A stretch of 64,000 nt of DNA from Mesorhizobium sp. M2E.F.Ca.ET.219.01.1.1. Its GTDB lineage: Bacteria; Pseudomonadota; Alphaproteobacteria; Rhizobiales; Rhizobiaceae. Below, in pieces: positions 1 through 8,560 of the stretch. Both the position numbers and the translations under genes were made by a program. A model generated the notes under the pieces. That model made no database searches, had not been told where the DNA came from, and saw only the letters and a list, made by a program, of their open reading frames with translations. The stretch covers positions 248,001 to 312,000 of the forward strand of contig NZ_SADT02000002.1 of the NCBI RefSeq assembly GCF_004016445.2. Direction: 5' to 3'. Numbering within the stretch: position 1 is the stretch's first letter; each line of letters begins with the position of its first letter.

Positions 1-1825
1 AGCCCGCCGCCGCGCGGCGCTGGCGCCCCTTCAGTTCCTGGGGCACTTCGAGCTTCACCGGCTCCAGGATGGTCACCTTGACCTTCGGGAACAGGCGGTG
101 GCGCACATGCTGCGAGGAGAGCCGTGAGAAATAGCTCTTCTCCAGCCCCTCGATGCGCACCGGCACCACCATCGAGCCGGTCTTGTCGGCGACCATGGCG
201 GCGCCGTCATAGACCTTCATCAGGCCGCCTGTGACGGTGATGCGTCCCTCCGGGAAGATGACCAGCGGATCGCCGCCCTGCACGATCTTGATCAGGGTGC
301 GGGTCGACATCGGCTTCGCCGGATTGAGCGGCAGCGCCCGGGCGAGCTTCATGAACGGCTTCATCCACCAGGCCTGGGCGATCGTGTAGTCGATGGCGAA
401 GACCGGCTCCTCGTCGGTCAGCGTCAGCGCCAGCGGACCATCGAGGAAGCTGACATGGTTGAGCGCCAGGATCGGCGCCTTGCCGGCCGCCTTGAGGTTG
501 TCCAGGCCTTCGACCTCCAGGCGCAGGAAGGCGCGGAACAGGATTGAGACGAAGTCGCGGAACGGATTGGTCGGCAGGAATTTCAGCATCAGCCAGGCGG
601 CGATAGCGTTGGCGACGACGAGGCCGAACAGGATGCCCGCGATCGAGACGCCGGCAGCCTGGATGGCCGCGACAAGGATGCCGCCGACGGTCATGAAGCC
701 GGCGTTGACGATGCTGACCGCCGCGACGACGCGGGCGCGGCGCGCTTCCGGCGACCAGGCCTGCACGGCGGCGAAGGTCGGCACCACCAGGAAGGCGGCG
801 GCGATGGCCATGCCGGCGAGGTCGATGGCGACACGGATGGTGTTGGGGCCGGCGAAGAAGGCGGCAAGCGTCTCGGCATGGGGCGAGGGCTGCATGCTGC
901 CGATGGTCCAGGCCAGATGCAGGCCGAACAGCGCCAGCAGCGCGGTGCCGACCGGCGCGGGCAAAAGCACCATGCGGCCCTGCGACATCCAGGCGGCGAT
1001 GGCCGAGCCGATGGCGATGGAGACGGCGAACACCGCGAGATAGGCGGTGACGGCGATCTCGTTGCCGCCGAGCGAATCCTTGATCATCGCCGGCAGGATC
1101 GAAAGCACGATGGCCCCGACCAGCCAGAACCACGAGGTCATCAGGCCGGCGCGCCAGATGCGCATGTCGGTGCGCAAGTCGGCGACCTGCCGCCAGGTCG
1201 AACGAAAGACGTTCTTGTCGATGGTGAGGTTGGGGGCGGCCGAACCGGTGGAAGGGATATAGCGGCTGACGAACCAGCAACCGACGGCCAGCGCCATCAT
1301 GATCGGCCCGAACACCGTGACGCCGATACCGTCGGCGGAGACGACCCCGCCGGCAATCGTGCCGCCCAGGATCGCGGCGAAGGTGGCCGACTCGATCCAG
1401 GCATTGGCCTTGGGCAGTTCCTTGCGCTCGAGATGGTCCGGCAGGATGCCGTATTTGATCGGTCCGAACAGCGCCGAGATGATGCCGAACATCAAGAGCG
1501 CCGTCATCAGCACGGGAATAGAGGACAGCGCGATGCCGACGACGGCAACGGCGGCCGCGGCGATCTCGGTGAATTTCAGGCGGCGCGCGATCAGCGCCTT
1601 GTCGAAGCGGTCGGCGATCTCGCCGCCAAGCGCCGAAAGCAGCAGGAAGGGGGCCATGAAAATGGCGCCGGCCAGCGTCACCAGCGACGCCGCCTGGTCC
1701 TTCGCCAGCGTGAAGAGAATGAGGAACACCAGCGTGTTCTTCAGGAAATTGTCGTTGAAGGCCGAGAGGAATTGCGTCCAGAAGAGAGGCGCGAAGCGCC
1801 GCGACATCATCAGATGGGTGTTCAT
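1..1825 (-). CDS. MFS transporter fused to phospholipid acyltransferase (partial, 3' end off window)
   Basis: The frame stays open from the ATG at 1825 to the window edge (about 608 residues). An in-frame ATG at 1837 is an alternative start. The N-terminal ~400 residues are hydrophobic and begin with the QFLSAFNDNFLKN-type segment of LplT-like lysophospholipid transporters. Near residue 455 there is a PlsC acyltransferase motif NHVSFLD (H-x4-D), and near residue 523 the FPEGR motif. Rhizobial homologues of this type usually continue into an acyl-ACP/AMP ligase domain (2-acylglycerophosphoethanolamine acyltransferase, Aas-like), which would lie beyond base 1. Likely role: flipping and re-acylating lysophospholipids at the inner membrane. 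The third domain is inferred, not seen. Confidence 0.85.
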   Translation of the reverse strand, partial: MNTHLMMSRRFAPLFWTQFLSAFNDNFLKNTLVFLILFTLAKDQAASLVTLAGAIFMAPFLLLSALGGEIADRFDKALIARRLKFTEIAAAAVAVVGIALSSIPVLMTALLMFGIISALFGPIKYGILPDHLERKELPKANAWIESATFAAILGGTIAGGVVSADGIGVTVFGPIMMALAVGCWFVSRYIPSTGSAAPNLTIDKNVFRSTWRQVADLRTDMRIWRAGLMTSWFWLVGAIVLSILPAMIKDSLGGNEIAVTAYLAVFAVSIAIGSAIAAWMSQGRMVLLPAPVGTALLALFGLHLAWTIGSMQPSPHAETLAAFFAGPNTIRVAIDLAGMAIAAAFLVVPTFAAVQAWSPEARRARVVAAVSIVNAGFMTVGGILVAAIQAAGVSIAGILFGLVVANAIAAWLMLKFLPTNPFRDFVSILFRAFLRLEVEGLDNLKAAGKAPILALNHVSFLDGPLALTLTDEEPVFAIDYTIAQAWWMKPFMKLARALPLNPAKPMSTRTLIKIVQGGDPLVIFPEGRITVTGGLMKVYDGAAMVADKTGSMVVPVRIEGLEKSYFSRLSSQHVRHRLFPKVKVTILEPVKLEVPQELKGRQRRAAAG

Positions 1826-2362
1826 GGCAATTTCCATTGGGCAAGCCCGACTGGCAATCCGTTTGGACTGAGCGGACACTTGCGCGGTTTGAGCCTTGTT
1901 TACCGGGAAGCGGTTAAACTTCGTTACTGCGATTTATTCCAATCCATTGTTTCTTGCCCTTGGCGCCCCGCATCTGTCGTCCGCGATCGGTCTCCAGGGC
2001 TTGCAGGCGCTTGAATATTTGCGGGCATGGCTGTCGGTGAGCATCGATATGATCCTTTCGTTTCAGGCTTAGGCTGCGTCGGCCTGGGCTTGTTTCAGGC
2101 CAGATACAATTCAGTGAACATTGTTCATGTTCGCAGCATAGCATATCGTGAACGGCGTTCAAGAGAAAAATGAACAGCGTTCACAGATCGAACTGTTGAA
2201 TGGGAACACGCTGGATGCGAGCTTCGCGCGACCCGGCGTTCAGGAGAACAACGAAACGTTAGACAAGCTCTCATTTTGCGGCGACTGGAGCTACACCAGC
2301 CGGCCGCAAACGGCTATCAATCGTCGCGAAGTCATGCTTCGGGGTGGTGAGAGGCGCGCGGC
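1826..2362. other. Intergenic region upstream of the MFS/acyltransferase and SWIM genes
   Basis: About 540 bases between two divergent genes. It holds the triple palindrome at 2115-2183 and AT-richer stretches suitable for promoters in either direction. A 36-codon minus-strand frame starting near 2030, with a GAAAGGA stretch upstream, could encode a peptide, but nothing else supports it. No other gene is visible. Confidence 0.6.
2115..2183. promoter_or_regulatory. Three tandem TGAAC-N3-GTTCA operator palindromes
   Basis: Perfect inverted repeats: TGAACATTGTTCA at 2115-2127, TGAACGGCGTTCA at 2149-2161 and TGAACAGCGTTCA at 2171-2183. The start-to-start spacings are 34 and 22 bases. The 5-3-5 architecture resembles operators of TetR-family repressors. 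They lie about 290 bases upstream of the MFS/acyltransferase start and 180 bases upstream of the SWIM gene. No TetR gene is adjacent, so the regulator is probably encoded elsewhere. Confidence 0.7.
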
Positions 2363-3763
2363 TTGCAGCTGGATTTGAAGACAATCGAGGCTTTGGCCCC
2401 CGATCAGGCCTCGCTTGGCGCCGCCGCCAAGCTGACCAAGCGGTCGAACTGGCCCAGGCTTGAAGCGCATGAGCAGTTGCCGCTGATCTGGGGCGAATGC
2501 CAGGGCTCGGGCTCCAACCCTTACCGGGTCGCGTTCGACACCTCCGACTACGGCTATAAATGCACCTGCCCGTCGCGGAAATTTCCGTGCAAGCACATTC
2601 TGGCACTGGCCTGGATCGGCGCCACCGCGCCGGCCAGCTTCGCCCGTGTCGACCAGACGCCCGATTGGGTGAACGACTGGCTCGGCCGGCGCCGCAAGCC
2701 TGGGCAGCCGCCGGCCACGGCGCCAGCTCGCGCGGAAGGCAAAAGCATTGACGAGGCATCGCGGCCGGAAGAGGCACCTCCTGTCGAGGACGCAGCTGCC
2801 GCCGAACGCCGCGAGGCGGCGCAGCGCAAGCGGGCGGAGGACACGCGCAGCGCGGTCTCGGCGGCGCTCGACGAGCTCGACCAGTGGATCGCCGACCAAT
2901 TGCGGCTCGGCCTTGCCGGCTTTGTCGATGCCTCGAGCGAGCGCTGCCGCCGCATCGCGGCACGGCTTGTAGACCTCAAGGCGGCGGCACTCGCCGGTCG
3001 TATCGACGAATTGCCCGCGAAGCTGATGGCGCTGCGCGGCGAGGAGCGGCCGGACGCCGCGATCCGCGAGCTGGGCAAGCTGGTGCTGCTCGCGAAGGCC
3101 TGGCGCGCCGCGCCGGACGATGCCGAATTGAAACGCCTGGTCTCGACATCGGAGACGCGCGACCAGATACTCGCCAACCCCGACGCCGTTCAGGTCGAGA
3201 GCGACTGGGAGGTGCTTGGCGAAAAGATCGAGACCCGCCGCGACGGGCTGGTCAGTCACGCCACTTGGCTGCTCGATCTGAAAAGCACGACACCGCGATT
3301 TGCGGTGCTGCTCGATTTCTTCCCCGCCTCGGCCGGACGCCGCTCCGGCGCCTTCGCGCCGGGCGACCGCTTCAGAGCGAGGCTGGTGTTCTATCCGTCG
3401 CGCAATCCGCTGCGCGCGCTGGTCGCGGACCGACTGGGCGACGTGGCGCCTGGCGCGTGGCCGGCATTCGTCCCGGATGCAGCAGGCGATCCGCTGGCCG
3501 CCTACGCCGCGTTCCAGGATGGCGCGCCCTGGCTGTCCGATTGCCCTGTCATCCTGCCGGCCGGTGCGATCGCGCTGGACGAAAAGGACGGCGCCTGGTG
3601 GCAGGCGGCCGGCGATCCGCACGGCATTGCCCTGCCTGTTGCCGGCTCCGTCAACCAGACCTTGCTCGGCCTCGATCTCGCGGCGACGGCAGCGCTTTGG
3701 AACGGCGCCAGGCTCGAGCTGCTGGCATCGCAAAGCAGCATCGGGAGGCTCGATCTGTCATGA
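2363..3763 (+). CDS. SWIM zinc finger protein (first gene of a MoxR/VWA operon)
   Basis: 466 residues. The SWIM motif is clear near the N-terminus: C67-x-C69-x6-C76-x-H78 (CTCPSRKFPCKH). SWIM domains bind zinc and are thought to mediate DNA or protein binding. A charged Ala/Arg/Glu-rich linker follows (about 110-165), then a less conserved C-terminal half. The start is a TTG at 2363: an in-frame TGA ends at 2350, and GAGAGG sits 8 bases upstream, so no ATG option exists near the SWIM domain. The stop overlaps the next gene by ATGA. E. coli YehQ is a SWIM protein in the comparable yehLMPQ locus, which supports a shared function with the following genes. The biochemical role is unknown. Confidence 0.85.
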   Translation: MQLDLKTIEALAPDQASLGAAAKLTKRSNWPRLEAHEQLPLIWGECQGSGSNPYRVAFDTSDYGYKCTCPSRKFPCKHILALAWIGATAPASFARVDQTPDWVNDWLGRRRKPGQPPATAPARAEGKSIDEASRPEEAPPVEDAAAAERREAAQRKRAEDTRSAVSAALDELDQWIADQLRLGLAGFVDASSERCRRIAARLVDLKAAALAGRIDELPAKLMALRGEERPDAAIRELGKLVLLAKAWRAAPDDAELKRLVSTSETRDQILANPDAVQVESDWEVLGEKIETRRDGLVSHATWLLDLKSTTPRFAVLLDFFPASAGRRSGAFAPGDRFRARLVFYPSRNPLRALVADRLGDVAPGAWPAFVPDAAGDPLAAYAAFQDGAPWLSDCPVILPAGAIALDEKDGAWWQAAGDPHGIALPVAGSVNQTLLGLDLAATAALWNGARLELLASQSSIGRLDLS

Positions 3764-5196
3764 ACGAGCTCGATCAAGCAGGGCTGGCACGATTGCGCGA
3801 CGGCTGGATTTCGGGCGGCGGCGCTTTCGAATTGGCGCCCGCCGAATGGAAGGAAGTCGCGGCGGCATCCAGCCCGGACGAGCAGGAACGGCGGCTGCTG
3901 GCCGTCGCCGCGCAGGCGCTGGACGTCGCGCTCCGCCCGGCGGCGCCGAAAACCTTGAAGCGGCGCCCGCCGCTGCCGGTGCTGGCTTTGCCGATGCTCC
4001 CTGAACGGTTGCGGCCGTCGCTGCGCGCCGCGCTGAAATATGCAGCCGATGCGAGGCTCAAGACACGGGTGGCCACGCTCGTCGCCGGCCGCGGCTTCGT
4101 GCTGCATCCGATGGACTGGATGCCTGCTGCGACGGACCAGGAAAGCCCGGACATCTACGCCCCCTGGGTCGACTGGCAGGCAGGCGCGGACAGCGAAAAG
4201 CAGTCGCGGCGCGAGGATTTGACGGCGGAAACCTGGGATGATTTCTATCCCGCCGCGCGCCGCAGCGCGCTGATCGATTTGCGGCGCTCCACACCCGCCT
4301 TGGCGCGGGCCCTTATCGAGACAAAAGGGGCAGGCGAGCCCGCCGAGGTGAGGCTTGCGCTCATTGAGCTCATGCGCTTCGGCCTTGGGGCCGACGACGT
4401 TCCGTTCCTGAAGAGCCTGTCCGCCGATCGCTCAGGCAAAGTGCGCGAAATGGCGGGCCGGCTGCTGGCAAGGTTAGGGGAACGCGGAAATCCGGCTGGC
4501 GGCGGGTCGGAAGATCCGACAGCCGAGCTCGCCGCTTTCATCGAGGAAGGCAAATCCGGCTTCATCCGCCGCCGCGCCACCTACGCGCCGATAAAACCCA
4601 AGTCACAGGCGCAGCAAGCACGTCGCGCCGACTTGTTCGCGACCTGTTATTTCGGCGATCTCGTCGCCCGCTTCGGCAAGACGGAGGCCGATTTCATCGG
4701 CGCATGGCAGTTCGGCGTCGATGACGGCGCAGATCTGTTTCTGGTTCGAATGATCTCGGTGTCCGGCGGCGATGCGGCGGTGGCCTGTCTGGCGGATCTG
4801 CTTGCCGCAGCCGGCGGCAGGCTGGCGATTCTCGGCCTCCAACTCACGGCGCGTTTGGACAGCGGCAGGAAGCGTGTCCTGATCAGGCAGATCCTGAATG
4901 ATGCGCAAAATCTGGCCGCGCTCACCCTGGTCGAAGGCGCTGAAGCGGGCTGGCTGGAATGGGGCGACCTCGCAAAGGGCAAGACGCTTCCAGCGCTGCG
5001 TTCCGCCGTCTCGGGTGACAATGACGTCACGAGACGAAACGCCGAGCAATATCTCGAAGCCATCGGCTTTCTGGCCAGTCCGGTGGCGGCGGAAAAATTG
5101 ATCGGTGAGGTCGTCGCCGCCGGCCTGCCGCCGGCATCCCCATCGCTTAGCCTGCTGCGCCTCAACGCGGCGCTGAGCGGAAATCCAACCAAATGA
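3760..5196 (+). CDS. DUF5691-like protein of the MoxR/VWA operon
   Basis: 478 residues from the ATG that overlaps the SWIM gene stop. No catalytic motif or membrane segment is apparent. The middle and C-terminal parts look alpha-helical and repeat-like (for example the stretches around 190-250 and 330-460), suggesting a HEAT-like scaffold. Position directly between a SWIM protein and a MoxR ATPase matches the usual place of DUF5691 proteins, so I assign it by context plus general resemblance. It probably acts as an adaptor for the complex. A long alternative start upstream in this frame only reads through the SWIM gene and is rejected. Confidence 0.7.
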   Translation: MNELDQAGLARLRDGWISGGGAFELAPAEWKEVAAASSPDEQERRLLAVAAQALDVALRPAAPKTLKRRPPLPVLALPMLPERLRPSLRAALKYAADARLKTRVATLVAGRGFVLHPMDWMPAATDQESPDIYAPWVDWQAGADSEKQSRREDLTAETWDDFYPAARRSALIDLRRSTPALARALIETKGAGEPAEVRLALIELMRFGLGADDVPFLKSLSADRSGKVREMAGRLLARLGERGNPAGGGSEDPTAELAAFIEEGKSGFIRRRATYAPIKPKSQAQQARRADLFATCYFGDLVARFGKTEADFIGAWQFGVDDGADLFLVRMISVSGGDAAVACLADLLAAAGGRLAILGLQLTARLDSGRKRVLIRQILNDAQNLAALTLVEGAEAGWLEWGDLAKGKTLPALRSAVSGDNDVTRRNAEQYLEAIGFLASPVAAEKLIGEVVAAGLPPASPSLSLLRLNAALSGNPTK

Positions 5197-5215
5197 TCAA
5201 CCCGGAGAAGATCGC

Positions 5216-6295
5216 ATGAACGCAGCCATCCGCCTCCCGGCCGAACAGGTCTACGCCGCCGAACTGCAGGCGCTTGCGCGCGGCGACGACCGGCAAAAGC
5301 CTGCCGGCTGGAGCCTGTCGCCGAAAGCCGTGCTCACCTATCTGATGGGCGGCAAGGCGAGCGACGGCACGGTGATTTCGCCGAAATATGTCGGTCGCCG
5401 GCAATTGATGGAAACGGCGGTCGCCACGCTTGCGACCGACCGGGCGCTGCTTCTGCTCGGCGTTCCCGGAACGGCAAAATCCTGGGTATCGGAACATCTC
5501 GCCGGCGCCACCATGGGCAATTCGACGCTGGTCGTGCAATGCACCGCCGGCACCGACGAAAACCAGATCCGCTATGGCTGGAACTATGCCCAGCTGCTGG
5601 CCAAGGGCCCGAGCCAGGAAGCGCTTGTGCCGACGCCGCTCTACCGCGCGATGCAGGACGGCAAGCTTTGCCGGCTGGAAGAGCTGACGCGCATGGGCTC
5701 CGATGTGCAGGACACGCTGATCACCGTACTGTCGGAAAAGATGATGCCGGTGCCGGAGCTGAACACCTCGATCTACGCGCAGCGCGGCTTCAACATCATC
5801 GCCACCGCCAACAACCGCGACAAGGGCGTCAACGAACTCTCCTCGGCGCTGAAGCGCCGCTTCAACGTCGTGGTGCTGCCGCTACCGGAAGATATGGCGG
5901 AGGAAGTCTCCATCGTCTCCCGGCGCGTCGGCGAGATGGCCGGCGGGCTGGACCTGCCGGTGCCGAAGAATGTCGGCGAGGAGATCGCCCGCGTCCTCAC
6001 CATCTTCCGCGAGCTGCGCTCGGGCGCGACCGCCGACGGCAAGGTGACGCTGAAGACGCCATCGGGCTCTCTGTCGACCGCCGAGGCGATCGCCACCATG
6101 GTCAGCGGGCTTAGCCAGGCGGCATGGTTCGATGACGGCAAGCTCCACGCGGAAGGGCTGGCGCCAAGCCTTGTCGGCGCCATCGTCAAGGACCCGGTGC
6201 AGGACAAGGTGGTGCTGGAGGAATATCTGGAGACGGTGTTGAAGAAGCGTCCGGACTATGCCGGCTACTACGCGGCGCTCAACGCGGCCATCTGA
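5216..6295 (+). CDS. MoxR-family AAA+ ATPase (YehL-like)
   Basis: 359 residues. Walker A is GVPGTAKS at 82-89. The Walker B position reads LCRLEE at about 151-156, with Glu-Glu in place of the usual Asp-Glu. Sensor 1 is IIATANNRD near 194-202, and basic residues KRRF at 213-216 could supply the arginine finger. MoxR ATPases act as hexameric chaperone-like remodelers that work with a VWA-domain partner, encoded here two genes downstream. The ATG is preceded by GGAGAAG (5204-5210). It lies 20 bases after the DUF5691 gene and 3 bases before the next, so it is clearly co-transcribed. Confidence 0.88.
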   Translation: MNAAIRLPAEQVYAAELQALARGDDRQKPAGWSLSPKAVLTYLMGGKASDGTVISPKYVGRRQLMETAVATLATDRALLLLGVPGTAKSWVSEHLAGATMGNSTLVVQCTAGTDENQIRYGWNYAQLLAKGPSQEALVPTPLYRAMQDGKLCRLEELTRMGSDVQDTLITVLSEKMMPVPELNTSIYAQRGFNIIATANNRDKGVNELSSALKRRFNVVVLPLPEDMAEEVSIVSRRVGEMAGGLDLPVPKNVGEEIARVLTIFRELRSGATADGKVTLKTPSGSLSTAEAIATMVSGLSQAAWFDDGKLHAEGLAPSLVGAIVKDPVQDKVVLEEYLETVLKKRPDYAGYYAALNAAI

Positions 6296-6298
6296 GCC

Positions 6299-8560
6299 AT
6301 GACGCAAGGCGGCATCATCAGCTATTTCGGCATTCGCCACCATGGGCCGGGCTCCGCCGGGAGCCTGGTCAAGGCCTTGCAGGAATTGCGGCCGGTCGCC
6401 GTGCTGATCGAGGGGCCGGTGGATGCCTCGCCGCTGCTGCCGTTGCTCGCCAGCCCCGACATGAAGCCGCCGGTGGCGTTGCTCTGCTATCCCGAGGACG
6501 ACCCCGCCGCGACCAGCTTTTGGCCCTTCGCCGAATTCTCGCCGGAATATCAGGCAGCACTTTGGGCCGTCGCCAACAAGGCGGCGCTGCGCTTCATCGA
6601 CCTGCCGTCGGCCGCGCGGCTTGCGGAGAAGGCGCCTGAAGGTTCGACCGATGGTGATGCCTCCGAAGCAGAACCTGCAGAAGAACAGGGCGAAGAACCC
6701 ACGCGCATCCAGGATCCGATCGGCACCTTGGCGCGCGCTGCCGGCTATGAGGACGGCGAGAGCTGGTGGTCCGACATCATCGAGCAGAATCCCGAGCCAG
6801 GCCCGATCTTCGCGGCCATCGCCGACGCGATGACGACGCTGCGCGACGGCGAGGGCGCGATCGCCAAGTTCGAGGCCATGCGCGAGGCGCATATGCGGTT
6901 GGAGATCGCTGCCGCGCGGAAGGAATTCGACGGGCCACTGGCCGTCGTCTGCGGCGCCTGGCATGTGCCGGCCTTGCGGGCCGCTCATACGCAAAAGAGC
7001 GACCAGGCGCTGCTCAAGGGCATCGGCCGACGCAAGACCACGATGACTTATGCGCCGTGGACCGGACCGCGCCTGGCGCTGGGCTATGGCTACGGCGCCG
7101 GCGTCGTCGCGCCCGGCTGGTGCAAGCATCTGTGGCAGACACGTGGGCAGGACGACGCCTCGGTCCTGTGGTTGGCGCGGATCGCCTCGGTGCTGCGGGC
7201 GAAGGGCCACATGATCTCCACCGCCTCGCTGATCGAGGCGGAGCGCCTGGCGCGCGCGCTTGCCGCAATCCGCGAACGGCCGAAGCCGGGTTTCGAGGAA
7301 CTTCGCGACGCCTCGGTCTCGGCGCTCTTCAACGGCGAGACTTTGCTGTGGAAGATGGTCGAGGCCGAGCTGCTGCTGGGCGCCGATGTCGGCGAGATCC
7401 CGCCCGACACGCCGCTCGCGCCGCTGATCGACGATCTGCAGCGCAACCAGAAGGCCGCGCGGCTGAAACCGGAAGCGCTGGAACGAGAGCTTTCCGTTGA
7501 CCTGCGTAGCGAGAGCGGGCTGTGTCGCTCGACATTGCTGCACCGGTTGAACGTGCTCGGCGTCAATTGGGGCAGGCTGACCGATGTCGGCCGCAGCCGC
7601 GGCACGTTTCGCGAGCGCTGGATGCTGGCCTGGCAGCCGGAATATGCCGTCCGCCTTGTCGAGAACCTGGTCTACGGCCCGACCATCGAGAAGGCCGCCA
7701 ATGGCAGGCTGATCCAGATGATCGGCGCCGCCGCGACGCTCGATGCGCTGGCCACGCTGGTGCAGAGCGCCATCACCGCCGCCTTGAGCGAGGCGTCCGC
7801 CGCCGGTCTTGCGGCGCTCGAGGAAAAGGCAGCGCACAGCAGCGAGTGCCTGGAGCTGCTGGCCTCGGTGCCGCCGCTGGCCGACATCATCCGCTACGGC
7901 GAAGCACGCAAGACCGAGACCGAACGCCTCGCCGGCCTGCTGGAGCGGCTGATCATCGAGGGCTCCATCGCGCTGCCTTACGCGGCGCGCGATCTCGACG
8001 CGCAGGCCGCCGCCGCGCTGATGGCAGCGCTTCGCAAGGCCGACGAGGCAATCAAGCTGGTCGAGCCGGACGAGCATGTCCTGGAGGCCTGGCGCAACGG
8101 GCTGGCGGCCGTGCTGGATTCGTCGCGTTCCACGGCGCTCGTCGCCGGCTGCGCCGCGCATCTGCTCTACGAGGCTGGGCGGCTCTCAGCCGATGAGACC
8201 GCCGATCTCCTGGCAAGGCGCCTGTCGCCGGGAACGCCTGTGATCGATGCCGCCGCCTTCTTCGAAGGCTTCTTCAGCGGCGCCGGCCAGCGGCTGATCT
8301 ATGACGAAGGTCTGCGCGGTGCCGTCGACGCCTGGCTGGCCTCGCTCGACGAGGAGGCTTTCGTGGCGCATCTGCCGCTGCTGCGCCGCGTCTTCTCGGA
8401 CCTTGACAGCATGGAGCGTCGCCGCCTGATCGAGGCGGTGCTTGGCAAGAGAGTGAACCTGCCTGCCGGGCTGACTCTGGCGCCGGACGGCGGCGTGGCA
8501 TGGCGCAGGCATTTTGGTCTGCTCGGCAAGTTGCTCGCGGGGGAGGCCAATCATGGCTGA
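6299..8560 (+). CDS. DUF5682 family protein of the MoxR/VWA operon
   Basis: 753 residues. The N-terminus has the conserved-looking segments FGIRHHGPGSA (10-20) and LIEGPVDA (36-43), and a further block near 95-105 (RFIDLPSA). These look like an alpha/beta catalytic-type domain, possibly related to the EreA/ChaN/TIKI group; that relationship is my inference. An acidic low-complexity insertion sits near 110-140. The C-terminal half is helical. DUF5682 proteins usually lie between a MoxR ATPase and a VWA protein, as here, and YehM occupies the equivalent position in E. coli. The reading frame overlaps the VWA gene by 8 bases, implying coupled translation. Confidence 0.8.
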   Translation: MTQGGIISYFGIRHHGPGSAGSLVKALQELRPVAVLIEGPVDASPLLPLLASPDMKPPVALLCYPEDDPAATSFWPFAEFSPEYQAALWAVANKAALRFIDLPSAARLAEKAPEGSTDGDASEAEPAEEQGEEPTRIQDPIGTLARAAGYEDGESWWSDIIEQNPEPGPIFAAIADAMTTLRDGEGAIAKFEAMREAHMRLEIAAARKEFDGPLAVVCGAWHVPALRAAHTQKSDQALLKGIGRRKTTMTYAPWTGPRLALGYGYGAGVVAPGWCKHLWQTRGQDDASVLWLARIASVLRAKGHMISTASLIEAERLARALAAIRERPKPGFEELRDASVSALFNGETLLWKMVEAELLLGADVGEIPPDTPLAPLIDDLQRNQKAARLKPEALERELSVDLRSESGLCRSTLLHRLNVLGVNWGRLTDVGRSRGTFRERWMLAWQPEYAVRLVENLVYGPTIEKAANGRLIQMIGAAATLDALATLVQSAITAALSEASAAGLAALEEKAAHSSECLELLASVPPLADIIRYGEARKTETERLAGLLERLIIEGSIALPYAARDLDAQAAAALMAALRKADEAIKLVEPDEHVLEAWRNGLAAVLDSSRSTALVAGCAAHLLYEAGRLSADETADLLARRLSPGTPVIDAAAFFEGFFSGAGQRLIYDEGLRGAVDAWLASLDEEAFVAHLPLLRRVFSDLDSMERRRLIEAVLGKRVNLPAGLTLAPDGGVAWRRHFGLLGKLLAGEANHG

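Noticed and set aside
207..1844. 545-codon minus-strand frame at the start of the window
   Set aside because: A different minus-strand frame, open from 1825 to base 1, shows clear MFS and acyltransferase motifs; the 545-codon frame is Arg/His-rich and featureless.
1914..2162. 82-codon minus-strand frame across the triple palindrome
   Set aside because: It begins inside an operator palindrome, lacks a ribosome site and has no recognisable features.
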